From contig JAQYUZ010000057.1 in assembly GCA_033819885.1 (NCBI GenBank), forward strand, positions 1-64,000: 64,000 nt of DNA, given 5' to 3'. The position numbers and the translations under genes were made by a program. Shown in pieces: positions 22,147 through 34,664 of this stretch. Numbering within the stretch: the stretch's first letter is position 1; every line of letters starts with the position of its first letter. Source of the stretch: Microbotryomycetes sp. JL201 (taxonomy: Eukaryota; Basidiomycota; Microbotryomycetes). Under the pieces are notes generated by a model. That model worked only from the letters and a program-made list of their open reading frames with translations, did no database searches and was not told where the DNA came from.

Positions 22147-24268
22147 TCATTGGTCTGCTCCCTCAATACCAAATGTCTGCCTCACAAACTCTAGTTCTGC
22201 CATCATACTCTTACTCTTATTTTCTGCCTTCCTGAACCCATGTCCTTCTCCTTCAAACATGATGAGTTCGACTTTGGCTTTCGGATTGGTTTGTAGAATC
22301 TTGTCCCTGATGGCATAAGCTTGTTGAGGAGGTACAACCTTGTCGATCGAGCCTTGCAACAACAAGAGGGGTGACGAGATATTCTGAGCCTTTGAGAGTG
22401 GTGACCTGTCTCGGTAAACTTGAGGGACTTCGTCCGGAGTGCCTCCGAGCAAGTTGAACAGGTATTGCGACTCAAACTTAGAACAACCCAACCAAATGGG
22501 TCAGCAAACCAGGCGTGAGAATGTTAGTCTTGGTACTGACCTTGTGAGTGTCGTCACAAAGCATCTTGAGGTCAGACACGCCGTAATGACTGATGCCGGC
22601 GCCAAACACGTCGCCGTCGCACAAACTCGCCAAAACAGTGTAACCGCCGGCCGACCCGCCAGTGATGGCCACGCGCTTCTTGTCGGCCTTGCCCGACAAA
22701 GTCAAGTACTCGACACAAGCGATCGTGTCTTGGACGTCGACGACGCCCCATTGCTTGTTAAGACGTTCTCGATATCTTTTGCCGTAGCCGGTACTTCCGC
22801 CATAATCGACGTCTGTGCTCAAGGTCAGCAAAGGGTTGCATGCTCGGTCACAATCGAAAAGCTCACCGACATAGGCGAACCCGCGGGACGTGAAGAACTG
22901 GACGTAATAGTCGAGACCGCGTTTGGCAGACGATGTCGGTCCACCGTGGCAATGAGTGATCAAAGGAGGCGCCTCTCCATCCAGGCCACCTGCGTAGTCC
23001 TTGTTTCGCGGCGGGTAATACAAGCCGTACGCGGTCGAGCCATCTGGCGTCGGGTACTCGATCTGCTGGGCCCTCGAAACATAGCCAGAGTCGATGGACG
23101 AGTCGGATGAGGCTTTGATGGACGTAACAGACACTTGGCGGGAGTTTTCGTCCAAGTCTAGGACGGCGACAACTGTGGGTTGGTCTGCTGAAGCGGCGAT
23201 ACAGCCGATTCTCGAAGGTGACAAGACTTGAATGTCGCTAATCGAGATAAACGGCGTTTCAATCACAGCACTTGACTTTGTGCTCAAGTTGATTGTGCGA
23301 AGATTGCCTGATTTTGCAATCGAGATCCACTTGCCGGGAGCGAGTGTGCCGTGAGTCGAATTGCCAAAGATCCAATCAGGACTGCCGACGTCTGCTCCAG
23401 TCGGTTGATCCAACACTAGCTCGACGTTATTGCCATCTTTCCACTTGTACAGCTCGTAAAACCCAGTGCGGTCTGACAAGAACACGAGCGTGTCTTCGTC
23501 ATCGGCCCACCTCGCTTGACTGACGCTCTCTTTACCGCCACCTTGGCCAGCAATCTTGTGCGCACTGTCCTTTTGAATGATATCGGCAATATCGTGCGAG
23601 CCAGTGTTTGTCTTGTTCGTCTTGGCGATCCAGAGCTCTGAACCGTCCCACGGCATGTCTGGGTGCTTCCACTGCACCCAGCTGAACCAGTCACCCGAAG
23701 GCGAGAATCGGGGCTGTGAGTAAAAGTCGGTTCCAGAGACGACAGTGTGCAATCGAGGCTCGTCTTGGGTCATATCAAGAGCGACGATTGAAGTGGCAAC
23801 TGTTGCCGGTGTGTCGTTTGTGTGATCTTCTAGCACGGCGACGAGTACGTTTGGATCATGTGGTCGCGCGATAAAGTCTGCGTACCGGAACACGTCGCTC
23901 TTTGGCGAGACCTGAACGGGTTCAGACCAAGTACCGTCATCGTGGCGGTCCACCCTGTACAAGGGGCCTTCGATTGACGAGAAGACGACAGCCTTGCCGT
24001 CCTGCACGACTGTGTATGCACCTCCTCCGTATTCGTGCACCCTTGTGCGTGCATTGTACTTGATGTCTGGAATAATTTCCTCGTTCTTGCCGCCTTCTCC
24101 TTTGTACACGAGAGCCGTTCGACCGCTCTGTTCGGGCCTGCTCTCTGCCCACACGAGTGCATTACCATTGTGGGCCTTTGACAGTTCTCCGAGTCCTACG
24201 AAAGACGACAGGACGAGCGACGTCGTGATCGGACTGCGCCACGAGCCGTACGCAGCTGGTTGTGCCAT
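22147..24268 (-). CDS. Prolyl oligopeptidase family S9 peptidase
   Basis: A serine peptidase of family S9 (PF00326), of the dipeptidyl/acylaminoacyl-peptidase type. The N-terminal half is beta-propeller-like, with repeats such as DFYSQPRFSPSGDWFSWVQW, GSELWIAKTN and DTLVFLSDRTGFYELYKW. The C-terminal alpha/beta-hydrolase domain begins with GLYYPPRNKDYAGG and LITHCHGGPTSSAKRGLDYY. The catalytic Ser lies in RVAITGGSAGGYTVLA, the Asp in LLLLQGSIDKVVPPQQAYAI and the His in MFEGEGHGFRKAENKSK. An intron separates FAYV from DVDYGGSTGYGKRYRE and another follows the HKV segment. No signal peptide is visible after MAQPAAYGSWRSPIT, suggesting a cytosolic enzyme. The length of about 680 residues is normal for the family. 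Confidence 0.92.
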
Positions 24269-24822
24269 GATTGAGCGCGCAGCACTGCCAAATGACTGAA
24301 ATGCGGAGCTGAGTCAGAGCTGTGAATCTTGTGCTGCGGTCGTCTTGGTGAGAAGGTGTCGTTTGGTTTGACTGGCTTTGACTGATCGATTCACGGCCAA
24401 CAAGACAGCTTGTCGATCGTGTCTTGCCGCAGAACATCATTTCAAAGTCTGAACGTCCCAAATGTGCCGATGCGCAAGGCACATTGGCAGTGTCGCGACA
24501 GTCACGTGGTCGCTCGGGACCGCGTGGGGCCGAACCTGCGAGCTGCTTACTCACCTTGACTGATTGTAATAAAGCCAGTGCGTGAACAGCAATGCAAGGG
24601 CCGAGTGACGTCAAATTCGAGGCTTGGCGCTGTGCTCTTGTCTGAAGGTTGTTCGATAGAGGGGAAAGCCGAATGGAAGCGCGCGCATACGACGAAGCGC
24701 CGCGCCGGTTTATGCGCTGGTTGACGTGTCGGCGCTTGCGCTCAAGCTCGAGTCAGATTTGAGCAGGGCCCTGAGCGCGCCGTGTCTTTCCGCTCGCGTC
24801 ACTTTGCTCTCAGCTTCACAAC
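24269..24822. other. Divergent promoter region
   Basis: About 550 bp between the S9 peptidase (-) and the triple GNAT gene (+). It must contain both promoters. No strong motif or gene is visible. Confidence 0.35.
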
Positions 24823-27099
24823 ATGTCGACATCAAAGCCAAAGGTGACCATCAGTCCAGCTCATGAGCGAGATCTGGACAGGCTCGGCGACATACAACGT
24901 CTCGCATTCGCAGACTCGGCCATCGACCAGCTCATCTTTGGCAAATGCACGACTGAGGCGCTCATCAAGGGCAACGCAAATCGATACCGCAAAGCTCTCA
25001 AGGACCCGCATTCGACCGTGTACAAGGCGACAGACGGTGACGGCAAGCTGATCGGCATCGCCTTGTGGGGCCTGCCTCACCCGTTCGACGAAAAAGAACA
25101 TGACAAGATAAAGAACGAGACACCAGAAGAGAAGCGCAAGAGGATGTTGGAAATGCATCCAGAAGGAACGGACCTCGAGCTCGTCCAGTTCTTTAGTCAA
25201 TTCGATTTCGGCGTTCGAGATCCTCATTGGCGTCAGTTCAAGATGTCACAGATGCATTTGTAATAAACTTTCAAGGCTGACGAGTAAAAGTCAACCGCGT
25301 GCAGATTTGCATATTCTCTGCGTCGATCCGACAGTGCAAAATAGTGGTGCAGGCTCTGCGCTGCTTCGTTGGGGTCTTCAACAAGCAGACAGGGACGGCG
25401 TAGACACGTACCTCGAGGCTTCTATTCCGGCCGTACCTTTGTATGAGCGTTACGGTTTCCACAAGTGGCAAAAGGCAGGCTATGGAGGACCAAACAATGA
25501 AATGGCGCTGCAACCCATGAGACGAAGACCTTTGAGGATCAAACAGGCGACAGAAGAACAAATTCCCTTGTTGGCAAAACTGCACAGAGATGCATTCCTG
25601 CCAACAGCATGGTATCAGTCGTTGTGGGGACAGGTGGAGGAAACCGTGTTTTTGGACTGGATGGAAACCGAGATCAAAGACTGGTTAAAGAGAGGTCCGA
25701 ATGAGCAAGTTGTTGTCGCGATGATTGGCGAGGACCAGATTGTCGGTTATGCACACTGGCAACAGATGGATCACGAAATGCAGGTCAACGGGCACGCGAA
25801 TAACGCTCACGATGGAAATGAATCAACGAAAGTGGCACCCCAGAGCTATCCGGAAGGAACAAGCGTCGAGCGCTGGACTGCTTTCACACGGGAAATGGAC
25901 GCGTTCGTGGACTCTATTCCCGGCAAATTTTGGCGTCAGTCGCACTTCCCGTAACCTTGTCCGGCGGCAAGAGCATGAAAAGCTAATCTCTTTGCACAAA
26001 GACAGACCTGCACATTCTGGCTACATCAGGCGCAAAGCTAAAGGCGGGTGCAGGCAGATCCCTAGTCTATTGGGGAGCTCGACAGGCGCAAAAGCAAGGT
26101 TTACCGGTTCATCTCGAAGGTGGCAATGGTCAGTTTGTGATCTCTGTCAGTCAAGTGAAGCGATACACCCAATGACGCGCCCGTGGGAACAGAGGCAATG
26201 TCATTCTATCACAAACTCGGCTTCAAGCAGTGTGGACCGCCGGTCAAGGGCATCTGCGGCACATTCGCGGCAAGTCCACGTTCTGTTTTGCCACATCACG
26301 GTGCACTTGATTAACCGCGAAGGGCGAACCAGGACACTCCTCTCAAACTCGAACCTTTGATGGTGGGCACGCCCACAGCCGATGAATTGCCCCGGCTGTC
26401 GGAAATTCACCTTGCGGCGTTCTGGACATCTCCACTCAATTTGCCAATGTTCAAAAACACGACCAGAGAAGCTTACAACGAGTGGAACATGCGTCGAATC
26501 AGGTTTTGGACGGATCCGGTCAGGCATGACAAGACTCACTTTGTCAGAGTTGTCAGGAGAGGTCAGGACGGTATCATCGTCGCTTACGCACACTGGGATC
26601 TCAACGAGGGCGACGGTGGCGAGTTGGACAGCGCAGAGGATACAAAGACGTGGCCCGAAGGGACGGATACGGAGGTGGCTGAGCTTTGGTACGGTGCAAT
26701 GCTTGAGCAAGGTAAAAAGATCAAGGGCAGACACCTTAGTACGTCGCAATTACAAGAGTAGCACCATCGTTTCAGCGTACTGAAAGTTTTCTTTTCTGCA
26801 GTGCTGCACCAGCTCGCCGTTGATCCGTCGTTTGAGCGATTGGGCGCCGGCCGCATGTTGCTGCAGTTTGGCATCGATGAGCTCGTCGGACAACACAAAG
26901 TACCTATGCACCTTGATGCGACCCGAGAAGGACTTGCACTGTACGAGCGAATGGGATTCAAGAGGTGGGATGATGACTTGTGCCCGGATGGCAACGAGGC
27001 CGCTGCCGTGAGTGGCGTCGTCGTTTTGTCGATTTGCAAAGATTGACGCCGGGTCTGCCTTTTCAGGTGGTTCCCATGAAGCTGGAACCTACTCGATGA
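24823..27099 (+). CDS. Protein with three tandem GNAT acetyltransferase domains
   Basis: Three successive GNAT-type N-acetyltransferase repeats of about 220 residues read as one spliced gene. Repeat 1 has ISPAHERDLDRLGDIQRLAF, LHILCVDPTVQNSGAGSALL and VPLYERYGFHKWQ. Repeat 2 has IKQATEEQIPLLAKLHRDAF, LHILATSGAKLKAGAGRSLV and MSFYHKLGFKQCG. Repeat 3 has GTPTADELPRLSEIHLAAF, LHQLAVDPSFERLGAGRMLL and ALYERMGFKRWDD. The acetyl-CoA loop (xxGAGxxLL) is clear in repeats 1 and 3 and altered (AGAGRSLV) in repeat 2. Each repeat ends in an M-L-P-like strand (MALQPM, LKLEPL, MKLEP). An intron sits at the same place in each, just before the LHIL/LHQL strand. Repeat 2 has a GC-AG intron (near 26269) and an unresolved splice or frame problem near 26130-26165. 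Substrate unknown. Confidence 0.8.
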
Positions 27100-27394
27100 G
27101 ATTTGATGGGGCAGTGCGCATGTGCATTCATAGACAGTGATGCTAATTCGGGAGGTGGCGGGGTAAGCTGGGGCAAGCCAGGTGAGGGATGTTACTGCGC
27201 GCAGTAATGGCCCAGAATCCTCATAAATTGTACAGGCATCTGTCCAGACAATAACAAGTATACAAATTGAGCCACTTTTATGCAGTCGAGTTACGCGAGG
27301 CCAGAGCGCGAGACGCGACTTGTTTTTCTACGCGGCGGGCTGCGAGCGCGGCCCCTGTTTTTCTTTTTCGCCGCCGCATCCACGAAGCAAGAGC

Positions 27395-29079
27395 ATGGCG
27401 CAAGGCTTGGCGACGCGAACGCGGTGGCAGCACATTGCTGTATATGTCTGTCTGTGTCTGGCGGTCACTGCGACTGCGCAAAGCCGGCACGAGCGGCTCA
27501 TGGCTCGGCGTGAGCTCGTCGCGCGTCAACGCCTCGGCACGTCCACGACGAATGCCGCGGCCGGAGTGACGACGACGAGCGCGGCAGCAGCAGCTACGAC
27601 AACGCTCGCCTCGACCACGTCAACCGCAGCAGCGAGCAGTTCGACGACGAGCGTTGCCGCGCCGCCGTCTTCAACACGAACGACAACGACGGCGCAGCAG
27701 CCCGTAACAACGAGCAGCACGACCACTCTCAGCACGACGACTACGACAACCACCACGACCTCGACCGAGGCCGAAACCACGACGTCGTCTGCCGCCCAAA
27801 CGAGCGCAGGTCAGTGCCTTGCCGAGGCCGATACCAGTCGCGTGCCTCGCCGTGACCACAGCCCGAGGCGTGCATTGACGAAGCGTTGACTCTGTGGCTG
27901 AAACACCCGACTACAGCCAGCAGCGCAACTACAACAACGAGACGTGAGTGCTGCGCGTACAGACGTACTTACGGTGGCACGAGCACTTATTATTCGTTTC
28001 TGCGACGTATTGCAGCATCTGCCATTGTCGTCACCATCACCTCACTCAGAACAAACTCGGACGGCTCGACACGCACAATGACAAGCGAAAGCTCCAGCAT
28101 GCTCGTACCATCTGCAGGCAGCAACAGCTCATCCTCCTCACACACGGGCCGCACTTGGGGCATCGTGGGCGGTTCTGTTGGAGTGAGTCTAGATCTCTTC
28201 GTGTGGAAGAATAGACAGACAGGAGCCAAGCGCAGAACCAACTGATTCGCGTCTCCCAGGGCGCCGTCGTACTTGCTGCTGCCCTGTTTGTGCTGTACCG
28301 CTGCACCCAACGCCGGTTCAGCGACCTGGACAACCATGACGGAGACATCAAGTGGCCGGAACTCCAGCCGGACGGTCAGGAGGTAATCTCTGGCCTCGCC
28401 ACCATCAACCCTCAAAAGACGAGGCGCACGGGTGGAGCCGGCGTTATGGACGACGATGACGATGACGAGTGGGACGAAAAGAACAGTGGGAGTGCAAGAT
28501 ACGACAGACCACACTCGTCGATGGCGCCTTACGGCGATGAGTATGATCCTTACCGAGCCCAATCGCAGCCGCAGTTTTGTAGGTCGTGAAGTAGAGCTTC
28601 TTAGCGTTTACGCTGACCGTGATCTCGTCACAGACGACCCATACATTCCGCAACATGAACCAGTCATGTATCCACCGTCGCCTGCTCGATCACCGTTCCA
28701 GCCTCATCCGAGCGACTCGCCCGACTTTGGCCACCACTCGGCATCGGGGACTGTCGGCGCACCTATGGCTGCATCATATGCTCCAGTGCTACCATTCCCC
28801 GGTGAGACGGCTCCCGTCGAGGAGCTCGCATTCCACCCTGGCATCCCAACTCGGACGATGTCGCCAGCAAACTCACCGTATGGAGCACACCAGGGCGACG
28901 ATACGAGACCTGAAAGGCATCCGTCGCCTGTCGGTATGATTGATCACCATATACATGGTTCATCGAGACCAGGATCGATCGTTGTCGATTATTCGAACAG
29001 AGAAGTTGCCTCGTACGGACAACCTCAGAGGCAATCCTTCGCCGGCTCTCCTGGCGCGTTATCAAACCAGTGGAGGTGA
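27395..29079 (+). CDS. Mid2-like single-pass wall sensor protein
   Basis: A predicted plasma-membrane protein with the layout of fungal cell-wall stress sensors. ATG 27395 is followed by a signal peptide (HIAVYVCLCLAVTATAQS). A long Thr/Ser/Ala-rich, presumably O-mannosylated ectodomain comes next, then IVVTITSLRTNSDGSTRTM. The transmembrane segment spans the splice WGIVGGSVG to GAVVLAAALFVLYRC. The cytosolic tail carries IKWPELQPDGQEV and RRTGGAGVMDDDDDDEWDEK, blocks I associate with basidiomycete Mid2/SKG6-like proteins, then a Pro/Ser-rich tail ending in SPGALSNQWR. Introns follow QTSA, the TTTTR segment, GGSVG and SQPQF. The ectodomain is low complexity, so only its composition is conserved. 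Signalling to the cell-wall integrity pathway is inference. Confidence 0.75.
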
Positions 29080-29298
29080 ACCTTGTCTGGCAAGCTCATC
29101 CATGATTCTGCATCTAGAGACTCCTGGAGAGCTCTAGTCTGCATCCCTCACAGACACTTATGAACGATTGTACGACTAACTTGCTCCTTTTGAACGATCT
29201 TGCATCTCTATTCGTACGACTCTTTTCCATAGCTACGATTTGCAAAGAAACAGACACTTTTTGACTTGTGAAAAGAGTTGACCGAGAGCTTGTTCGGC

Positions 29299-31333
29299 TC
29301 AAGGCTTGATTTGTGATGCAGCGACGGCTTCGTCCCAAAAAGCAATTTCCAACTTTGTCGCTTGTTGAAACACTTGAGCCAACTCTAACAACCGTTGTTG
29401 AGACAACGGGGATTTCTTGACCGTGTCTTCCATGGATTCTGACCAGTCCGTCGATTAAAGAGAATGCAGAACGAGCACAATGTCAATCAAACGTTTCTAG
29501 GGGTGGCACCCAGAAGCTTGTAAAGAGAAAGGAAAAACACTTACGGATGCCAGTTCTGACGGCTTGTTGAAACCAATCTGAACCGTACTCTTCGATCCAG
29601 CTCCAATACTCGTTTGTGGACGACTTGTTGACGGAGTCATCTGACGCGTTGAGCAGCGTGTGACCTACTTGACCGTATCCGATCAAGCAAGGTGCAGTAA
29701 CGACTTTATTGTCAAGAAGGTCTGCAAGCATCAGGTACCGGTCGTCAGTTGATCTGAGCCGTTGTGCATTTAAAACTCGTTGCAGACTGACCGCCTTTGG
29801 ACGAAACGTCGAGGACGTATCGCGTGTAGGCGACATTCGTGACAGATTCGGGGACGAGTTGCAGTTGTTCGCGGGAGATGCCATACTTTTCACAGTACTG
29901 AGGACCGAGAAGAGCGGTCAGGTTTCGCAAGAGTCCACATTCACGAATGCGGTTAGTTTCTTGCCTTGACGTGCACTGTCGCGGCAGAGTCAGCAACCAG
30001 TATGCCTCTCGTGAACAGGCCGGCCGTTTCATGCCACTCACTTTCAGTCTCCTTGATAACAGTCTGTACAATCTCGCTCGAAGCCTGCATTTCTGCCAAA
30101 TCCAACGTCTTGTAAACAGCCAACGCATTCGTCCGAGCGTACTGCTTCAAAAAGTGATAGTCTTGTTTGATGAAATGCAAGAATGATTCGAGCGGGATCG
30201 TCCCTTGGGCGAGACCAGTCGGGAACGGATGATTTACATAAGCTTGCCATGAAACGGGGTCGTAATCTATTAGGAAATCAGTGAAAGGTGTCGGAGACAA
30301 AGCGGTCGGGAGAGGTAAGCTGCGTTTGATCGTCTGGTGAAAGTGGTTGACAGGACCGGTGCCTTGTCCCAAAGGGAATGATGTTGCGATGGCTGTCGCG
30401 ACGTAATTTGCCGCCGCAGCTACAGCCTCAGGCACTATTTCAAAGTTGATCAGCATGGCTGCGACTCGCCGCTACAAATGTCGACATACCTGCGTGGCCT
30501 TGCGCCAAAAAGCATGCGATTGCCGCGCTGAGCGTGCATCCTGTGCCGTGCGTATTTTTGACATCGAGGTACCGTCGCTCACTCGGTATACTTTCCCGCT
30601 TCACACTGTCCCACAAAACGTCTGTCACGATCTTGTCGTCGCCTGCACTCGCTCGTAGCGGCAAATGTCCACCTTTGAGGTACACCCATTGTGCCCCCAA
30701 GTTGCCTAGAAGCTCGGCACATTTGACCATGTCGTCGACCGTTTTGATAGTGCCCTTCTCCCAACCGACCAGCAACTCTGCCTCTGGAACATTTGGCGTT
30801 ATAACCGTGGCCCAAGGCATCAAGTCTGCTTTCAGGCTCGACAATGCCTCTACGGGCAAGAGTGAATGGCCCGATGTTGAAACACACACTGGATCGATGA
30901 CGAGCGGTGGTGCGATTGGTTTCGGGAGTGTGCTCGTCGTTGACAAGTGGCGAGTCTCGTACGCATGTTCGAGCACTTTGACGATTGCCTTGATCGTGTC
31001 TGCGCTGTACAGCATACCCGTTTTGATGGCGTCACATCCAATATCTTGCACTACGAGTTCAAGCTGCTTGGCGACGATTGTAGGCGACAGACCTTGGACC
31101 GAATGGACGCCAATCGTATTTTGGGCCGTGACAGCCGTCAAGACGGACATGCCGTACGTCTCGAGGGCGGAGAATGTCTTGATGTCGGCTTGAATGCCTG
31201 CGCCGCCGCCAGAGTCGCTGCCTGCTATGGTCAATAGCCTCGGCGGCGTCGCAACTTGTTCGACGACGCCAGATCGGCCCTGCTGCACGACAGACGCCGC
31301 ATACGACGGCGTGTGGACATGCGAGGGCGTCAT
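29299..31333 (-). CDS. THI20: HMP-P kinase / TenA thiaminase-like fusion, THI20 type
   Basis: A bifunctional thiamine-pathway enzyme. The N-terminal ThiD-type kinase phosphorylates hydroxymethylpyrimidine and its phosphate, and the C-terminal TenA domain hydrolyses thiamine breakdown products. The kinase begins LLTIAGSDSGGGAGIQADIK and has VLTAVTAQNTIGVHSVQGLS, AIKTGMLYS, VIDPVCVSTSGHSLL, ITPNVPEAELL, YLKGGHLP and the phosphate-binding KNTHGTGCTLSAAIACFLAQ. After an intron at QGHA comes VPEAVAAAANYVATAIA, then TenA with TPFTDFLIDYDPVSWQAYVN, ESFLHFIKQDYHFLKQYART, CLIGYGQVGHTLL, NEYWSWIEEYGSDWFQQAV and KLEIAFWDEAVAAS. ATG 31331-31333 is chosen because the upstream in-frame start adds only a few residues. 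A TATATGG-like element (31461-31468, minus-strand CATATAAAG) lies about 130 bp upstream. No TPP riboswitch was found. Confidence 0.93.
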
Positions 31334-31943
31334 TTGCACGCGCGCGCGCAATATGTGAGCGAGAAATCCGCGGCGCCTGCAATCGATTACAGGTCACCTG
31401 ACCAGGCCTCCTGTCAGTGACAGCTCTATGCAAGTCTGTCGCAGTATTTCGTCGAGTCTTTATATGGTTGGACATGCCAGCGACACTGTTGCATGTCATC
31501 GAGTTCGGCGAGCCTTTTGCCACGAAAAACTCGGCTTTCTATTGCCTCAGCAGCTCACCCTGAGATATAAAGTGGAGGTCAGAGCAATAAAGTCAGAGCA
31601 TGCGTCTATTTCAAACAGGTAGGCGGGCTGAAGCAGCATTGGCATGCTCCAGAGATCGCCTAAACGCGACGCGGCGCGAGAGAGAACGGCGTAAATGCAG
31701 GTGGCGAAGACACTTTATTCATGTCAGTGTTTACTCGGCATCATACGAGTGACAACATTCTATTGGCTCTGCTTGGGCTCAATGAAATACAGCTGTCCGC
31801 CATGTGCCTCCTGTGCAAGCTCGTAAAGTGGCCCGGGCGGGTGTTCCACGCTGGCTAGCGCCCATCAATACCCGCAAGCACAGGCCAATTCGCACCTCGA
31901 AAGAGTTGACGACACTCTTTGCCTGTGCTCATCTGCTGCAGCG
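31334..31943. other. Divergent promoter region, THI20 and NOP9
   Basis: About 610 bp between two divergent genes. It contains a CATATAAAG TATA-like site on the minus strand near 31461-31468. The sequence was checked for the conserved core of a TPP riboswitch and none was convincing. No coding frame is recognisable. Confidence 0.45.
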
Positions 31944-34664
31944 ATGCCGCGTCCTCGTCAGCGCCGCGGGCGCGATGCCAAAAAAGAAGAGCAGCGCGTG
32001 AGTGGACGAACGCGGCTTCGTGCGTGGTGTGCGAGCCCGGAACCTAATCGTGTGGTATGACAATTTGTGCGTGCAGCTGCAACGGGAGCAGAAAGAGCTC
32101 GAGGAACAGCGCAAACGACGCTTCGAGGAGCGCGAGCGCAACAAAAAGACGGAAATGCCATGGCAAGACTTGACACATAGGGCAGACGATGCCACTGCAG
32201 CATCATCTGGAAATACTACATTTCCAGCCGAGCCAGACCCAGAGGCGTTGCCACCAGTCGACCCAGACACAAAGGCCTACTTCCAACAAGTGGCGCAACA
32301 GATCTCGGAACTCGAAGCCCTCGGCGTTGGCTCAAGCTATCACAACAGCAACACTATACAAGACGAAGACGGCCAAGAGGCAGAGGACGACAGACCGCTC
32401 TTGCTCAGGAGCGCGTTGCAAAATCTCAGTGGGAACGAAATTTCACTTGCGGGCGACAACGACACGTCCGTCATTCTTGAACAACTATTGTACTCGATGG
32501 ACGATTTTGCGAGACGGGTGCTGGCAGACAGGTTCACTGGCACCTACGTCAAACTCGGCAAGCACCGTTGCGCCAGTCACGTCGTCCAAACTCTCTTGAC
32601 TCTCGGAGGCGGGACAATCGACAGAGAGGTAGGAGCGAACGACAACACCCCCTTCGCCGCCAGATCTGACTGTTCTCGATAATTGCAGTCGCGCGGCATC
32701 ATTGCCCGACCTCCAGCTTCTTCCGCTGAGGCTGGTTCAGAGCTGCCCACAATGACCCAGATCGTCTTGTCTATTGCGCAAGAACTCGAAGCTGAACTGC
32801 CGACGATGCTTTTCGATCCGTTCGGCTCGCACACGATCAGAATTCTGCTTCTCGTCTTGGCGGGCAAAGCACCGACGGCTGAAGGCCAGCGGGGCATCGA
32901 ACGGAGCAAGAAAAGTCACAGGTTCAGGCAGAATCAAGGTCCGATGAAGTCATTCTTACTCAATGATCAGGATGCAATGAGTTCATCAAAGGGGAAAGAA
33001 CGACAAGGTGATGATGAAGAAGCGAAAGCCAAGAGGCGCGTACCTGCCGAGTTCAAAGGCGCTCTCCAACGAGCATTCGCGAGCTTGGACGAAATCGACT
33101 CGGGCGTGATCCACGATGGCGACGGAGTCAGAAAGGCTGCCATGGACGACGTTGCAGGCCCGGCCGTCAAGATCATTATCGAACTCGAATGTGACCGACT
33201 AGGAGGCTGGAAAACAGGCGGTTGGGCGGACCGAGTGCTGTACGGCCTCGTATCTGAAGTCGAAGGCTCAGCGAGCACGTCATCAGCGCAAACCGAAGCC
33301 AGGGAAGAATTCCTGTCTGGCCTTCTACGGCATCCGGCAGGCGGACCCACGTTTGAAACGCTCTTGCTGAAGAGTTCCAAACCACTGTATGATCAATTGT
33401 GGACAAGCTTGTTCTTTGGCAAGCTGCACCGGCTGGCAGGCAACGCCGTTGCCAACTTTGTCGTCGCTGTTGCTATCTCGAGGCTCGATGCGGAGCAGTT
33501 CGAGACGGCAGCGACAGAAATGGCCGCGATCCCGCACGAGAGGAGAGGCGAATGGATTGACAACTCGAGGACAGGTGTTCTGCGAGCATTGCTAGAACGA
33601 GCAGCCGAGTTGCAAGTGGCCGAAGGCAAAGTCAGCGAGGTCAGCATTTCGGTCAAACCTCGCCTCCCTCTGGACTGACCGTCGTCATTGTTGTAGATGC
33701 TTGTCGATACATTTGGACTGGAAGATGATAAGCGCACGCTACTGGTTCCGTGCGTCCTGTCGTTGAATCGCTACGAGGTAAAGTTATCTTCGACCAGTCC
33801 GCCAACGTAGCTAAACACTTGCCATTCGCAGCATTACAAGAAACTCCCGGCGCACCTGACGTCTCAATACACGATACAAGGATCAATTCTGCTACAAGCG
33901 TGGCTCAAGCTGCATGCGCCTCACCAGCAGCCGGTTCTCGACAGGTCAGTCTTGCTTGATTTTCTTGATCTAGCCCTCGTACGAGACCAAGCATTCTGAC
34001 TCTCCGCGGCCTCAGCATTCAAGCCCTCGGTTTCGATGGAATTTTGCCCATGACGCGCGATGCGACCGCATCACGAGTCATCGATTCGCTCTTGACCTCT
34101 ACATCAACGCCACCACGTGCTCGCCGCGCCTTTTTGCAATCTTTGATCGGCCACTACCATACGATTGCCGATGACCGTATCGGATCACGCGTCGCCGAAC
34201 GATGTTGGTCAACAGCAGATGCGTATCTGAAAGACAAGATTGCCGCGTCGCTCGTCAACGAGCAACACTTTTTGCAGGCGAGCTCGTTTGGACATTTCTT
34301 TGTGAGAAAGCTGGAGCTACCGTTGTGGCAGAGACGGAGAGGAGAGTGGAAGGCAAAGATGGCCGCAAATGATGCTCAAGTCAAGGGCTTGAAGTTGCCT
34401 GGTCAAGAACAGCCGCAGCAGCAGCAGCAGCAGCAAAACCTCGCCGAGTCTGCTGCAGAAGTCGGAAAAAGGGAGAAAAAGGACAAGAAAAAGAAACGAG
34501 ATCGTCCGAAGGACGAGGTGGACGAAATTTTTGAGCAAACCAAAAAGTCAAAGAGCAAGAAGACGAAGCAGACGGATGCAGGTGATGTTGGAGTCAGAGA
34601 AGAAAAATCGGTCGTACAAGACCTGGAGGAAGTCTTCAAAGCGATCAAAGCGACCGTCGTGTAA
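31944..34664 (+). CDS. NOP9: Pumilio-repeat ribosome biogenesis factor NOP9
   Basis: NOP9 is a nucleolar Pumilio-type RNA-binding protein that binds 20S pre-rRNA near site D during small-subunit assembly. The first exon starts at ATG 31944 (MPRPRQRRGRDAKKEEQR), a basic tail typical of the family. Pumilio-like segments include YVKLGKHRCASHVVQTLLTL, TMLFDPFGSHTIRILLLVLA, LLRHPAGGPTFETLLLKSS, LHRLAGNAVANFVVAVAISR, LPMTRDATASRVIDSLLTS and YHTIADDRIGSRVAERCW. The C-terminus has FLQASSFGHFFVRKLELPLW followed by a Lys-rich nuclear tail (KREKKDKKKKRDRPKDE). Introns follow EEQR, IDRE, AEGK, NRYE and a site before IQALG. Length of about 770 residues suits fungal NOP9. The poly-Gln run near 34415 is a local low-complexity insertion. 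Confidence 0.92.

Noticed and set aside
27526-27780. Val-rich minus-strand frame opposite the membrane sensor
   Set aside because: It is the complement of the Thr/Ser-repeat ectodomain, and the poly-Val translation is a compositional artefact.
31334-31620. Possible TPP riboswitch upstream of the THI20-type gene
   Set aside because: Only a CTGAGG-like fragment is present; the paired second core (CTGAT with the GGATAA-type segment) and the closing stems were not found.
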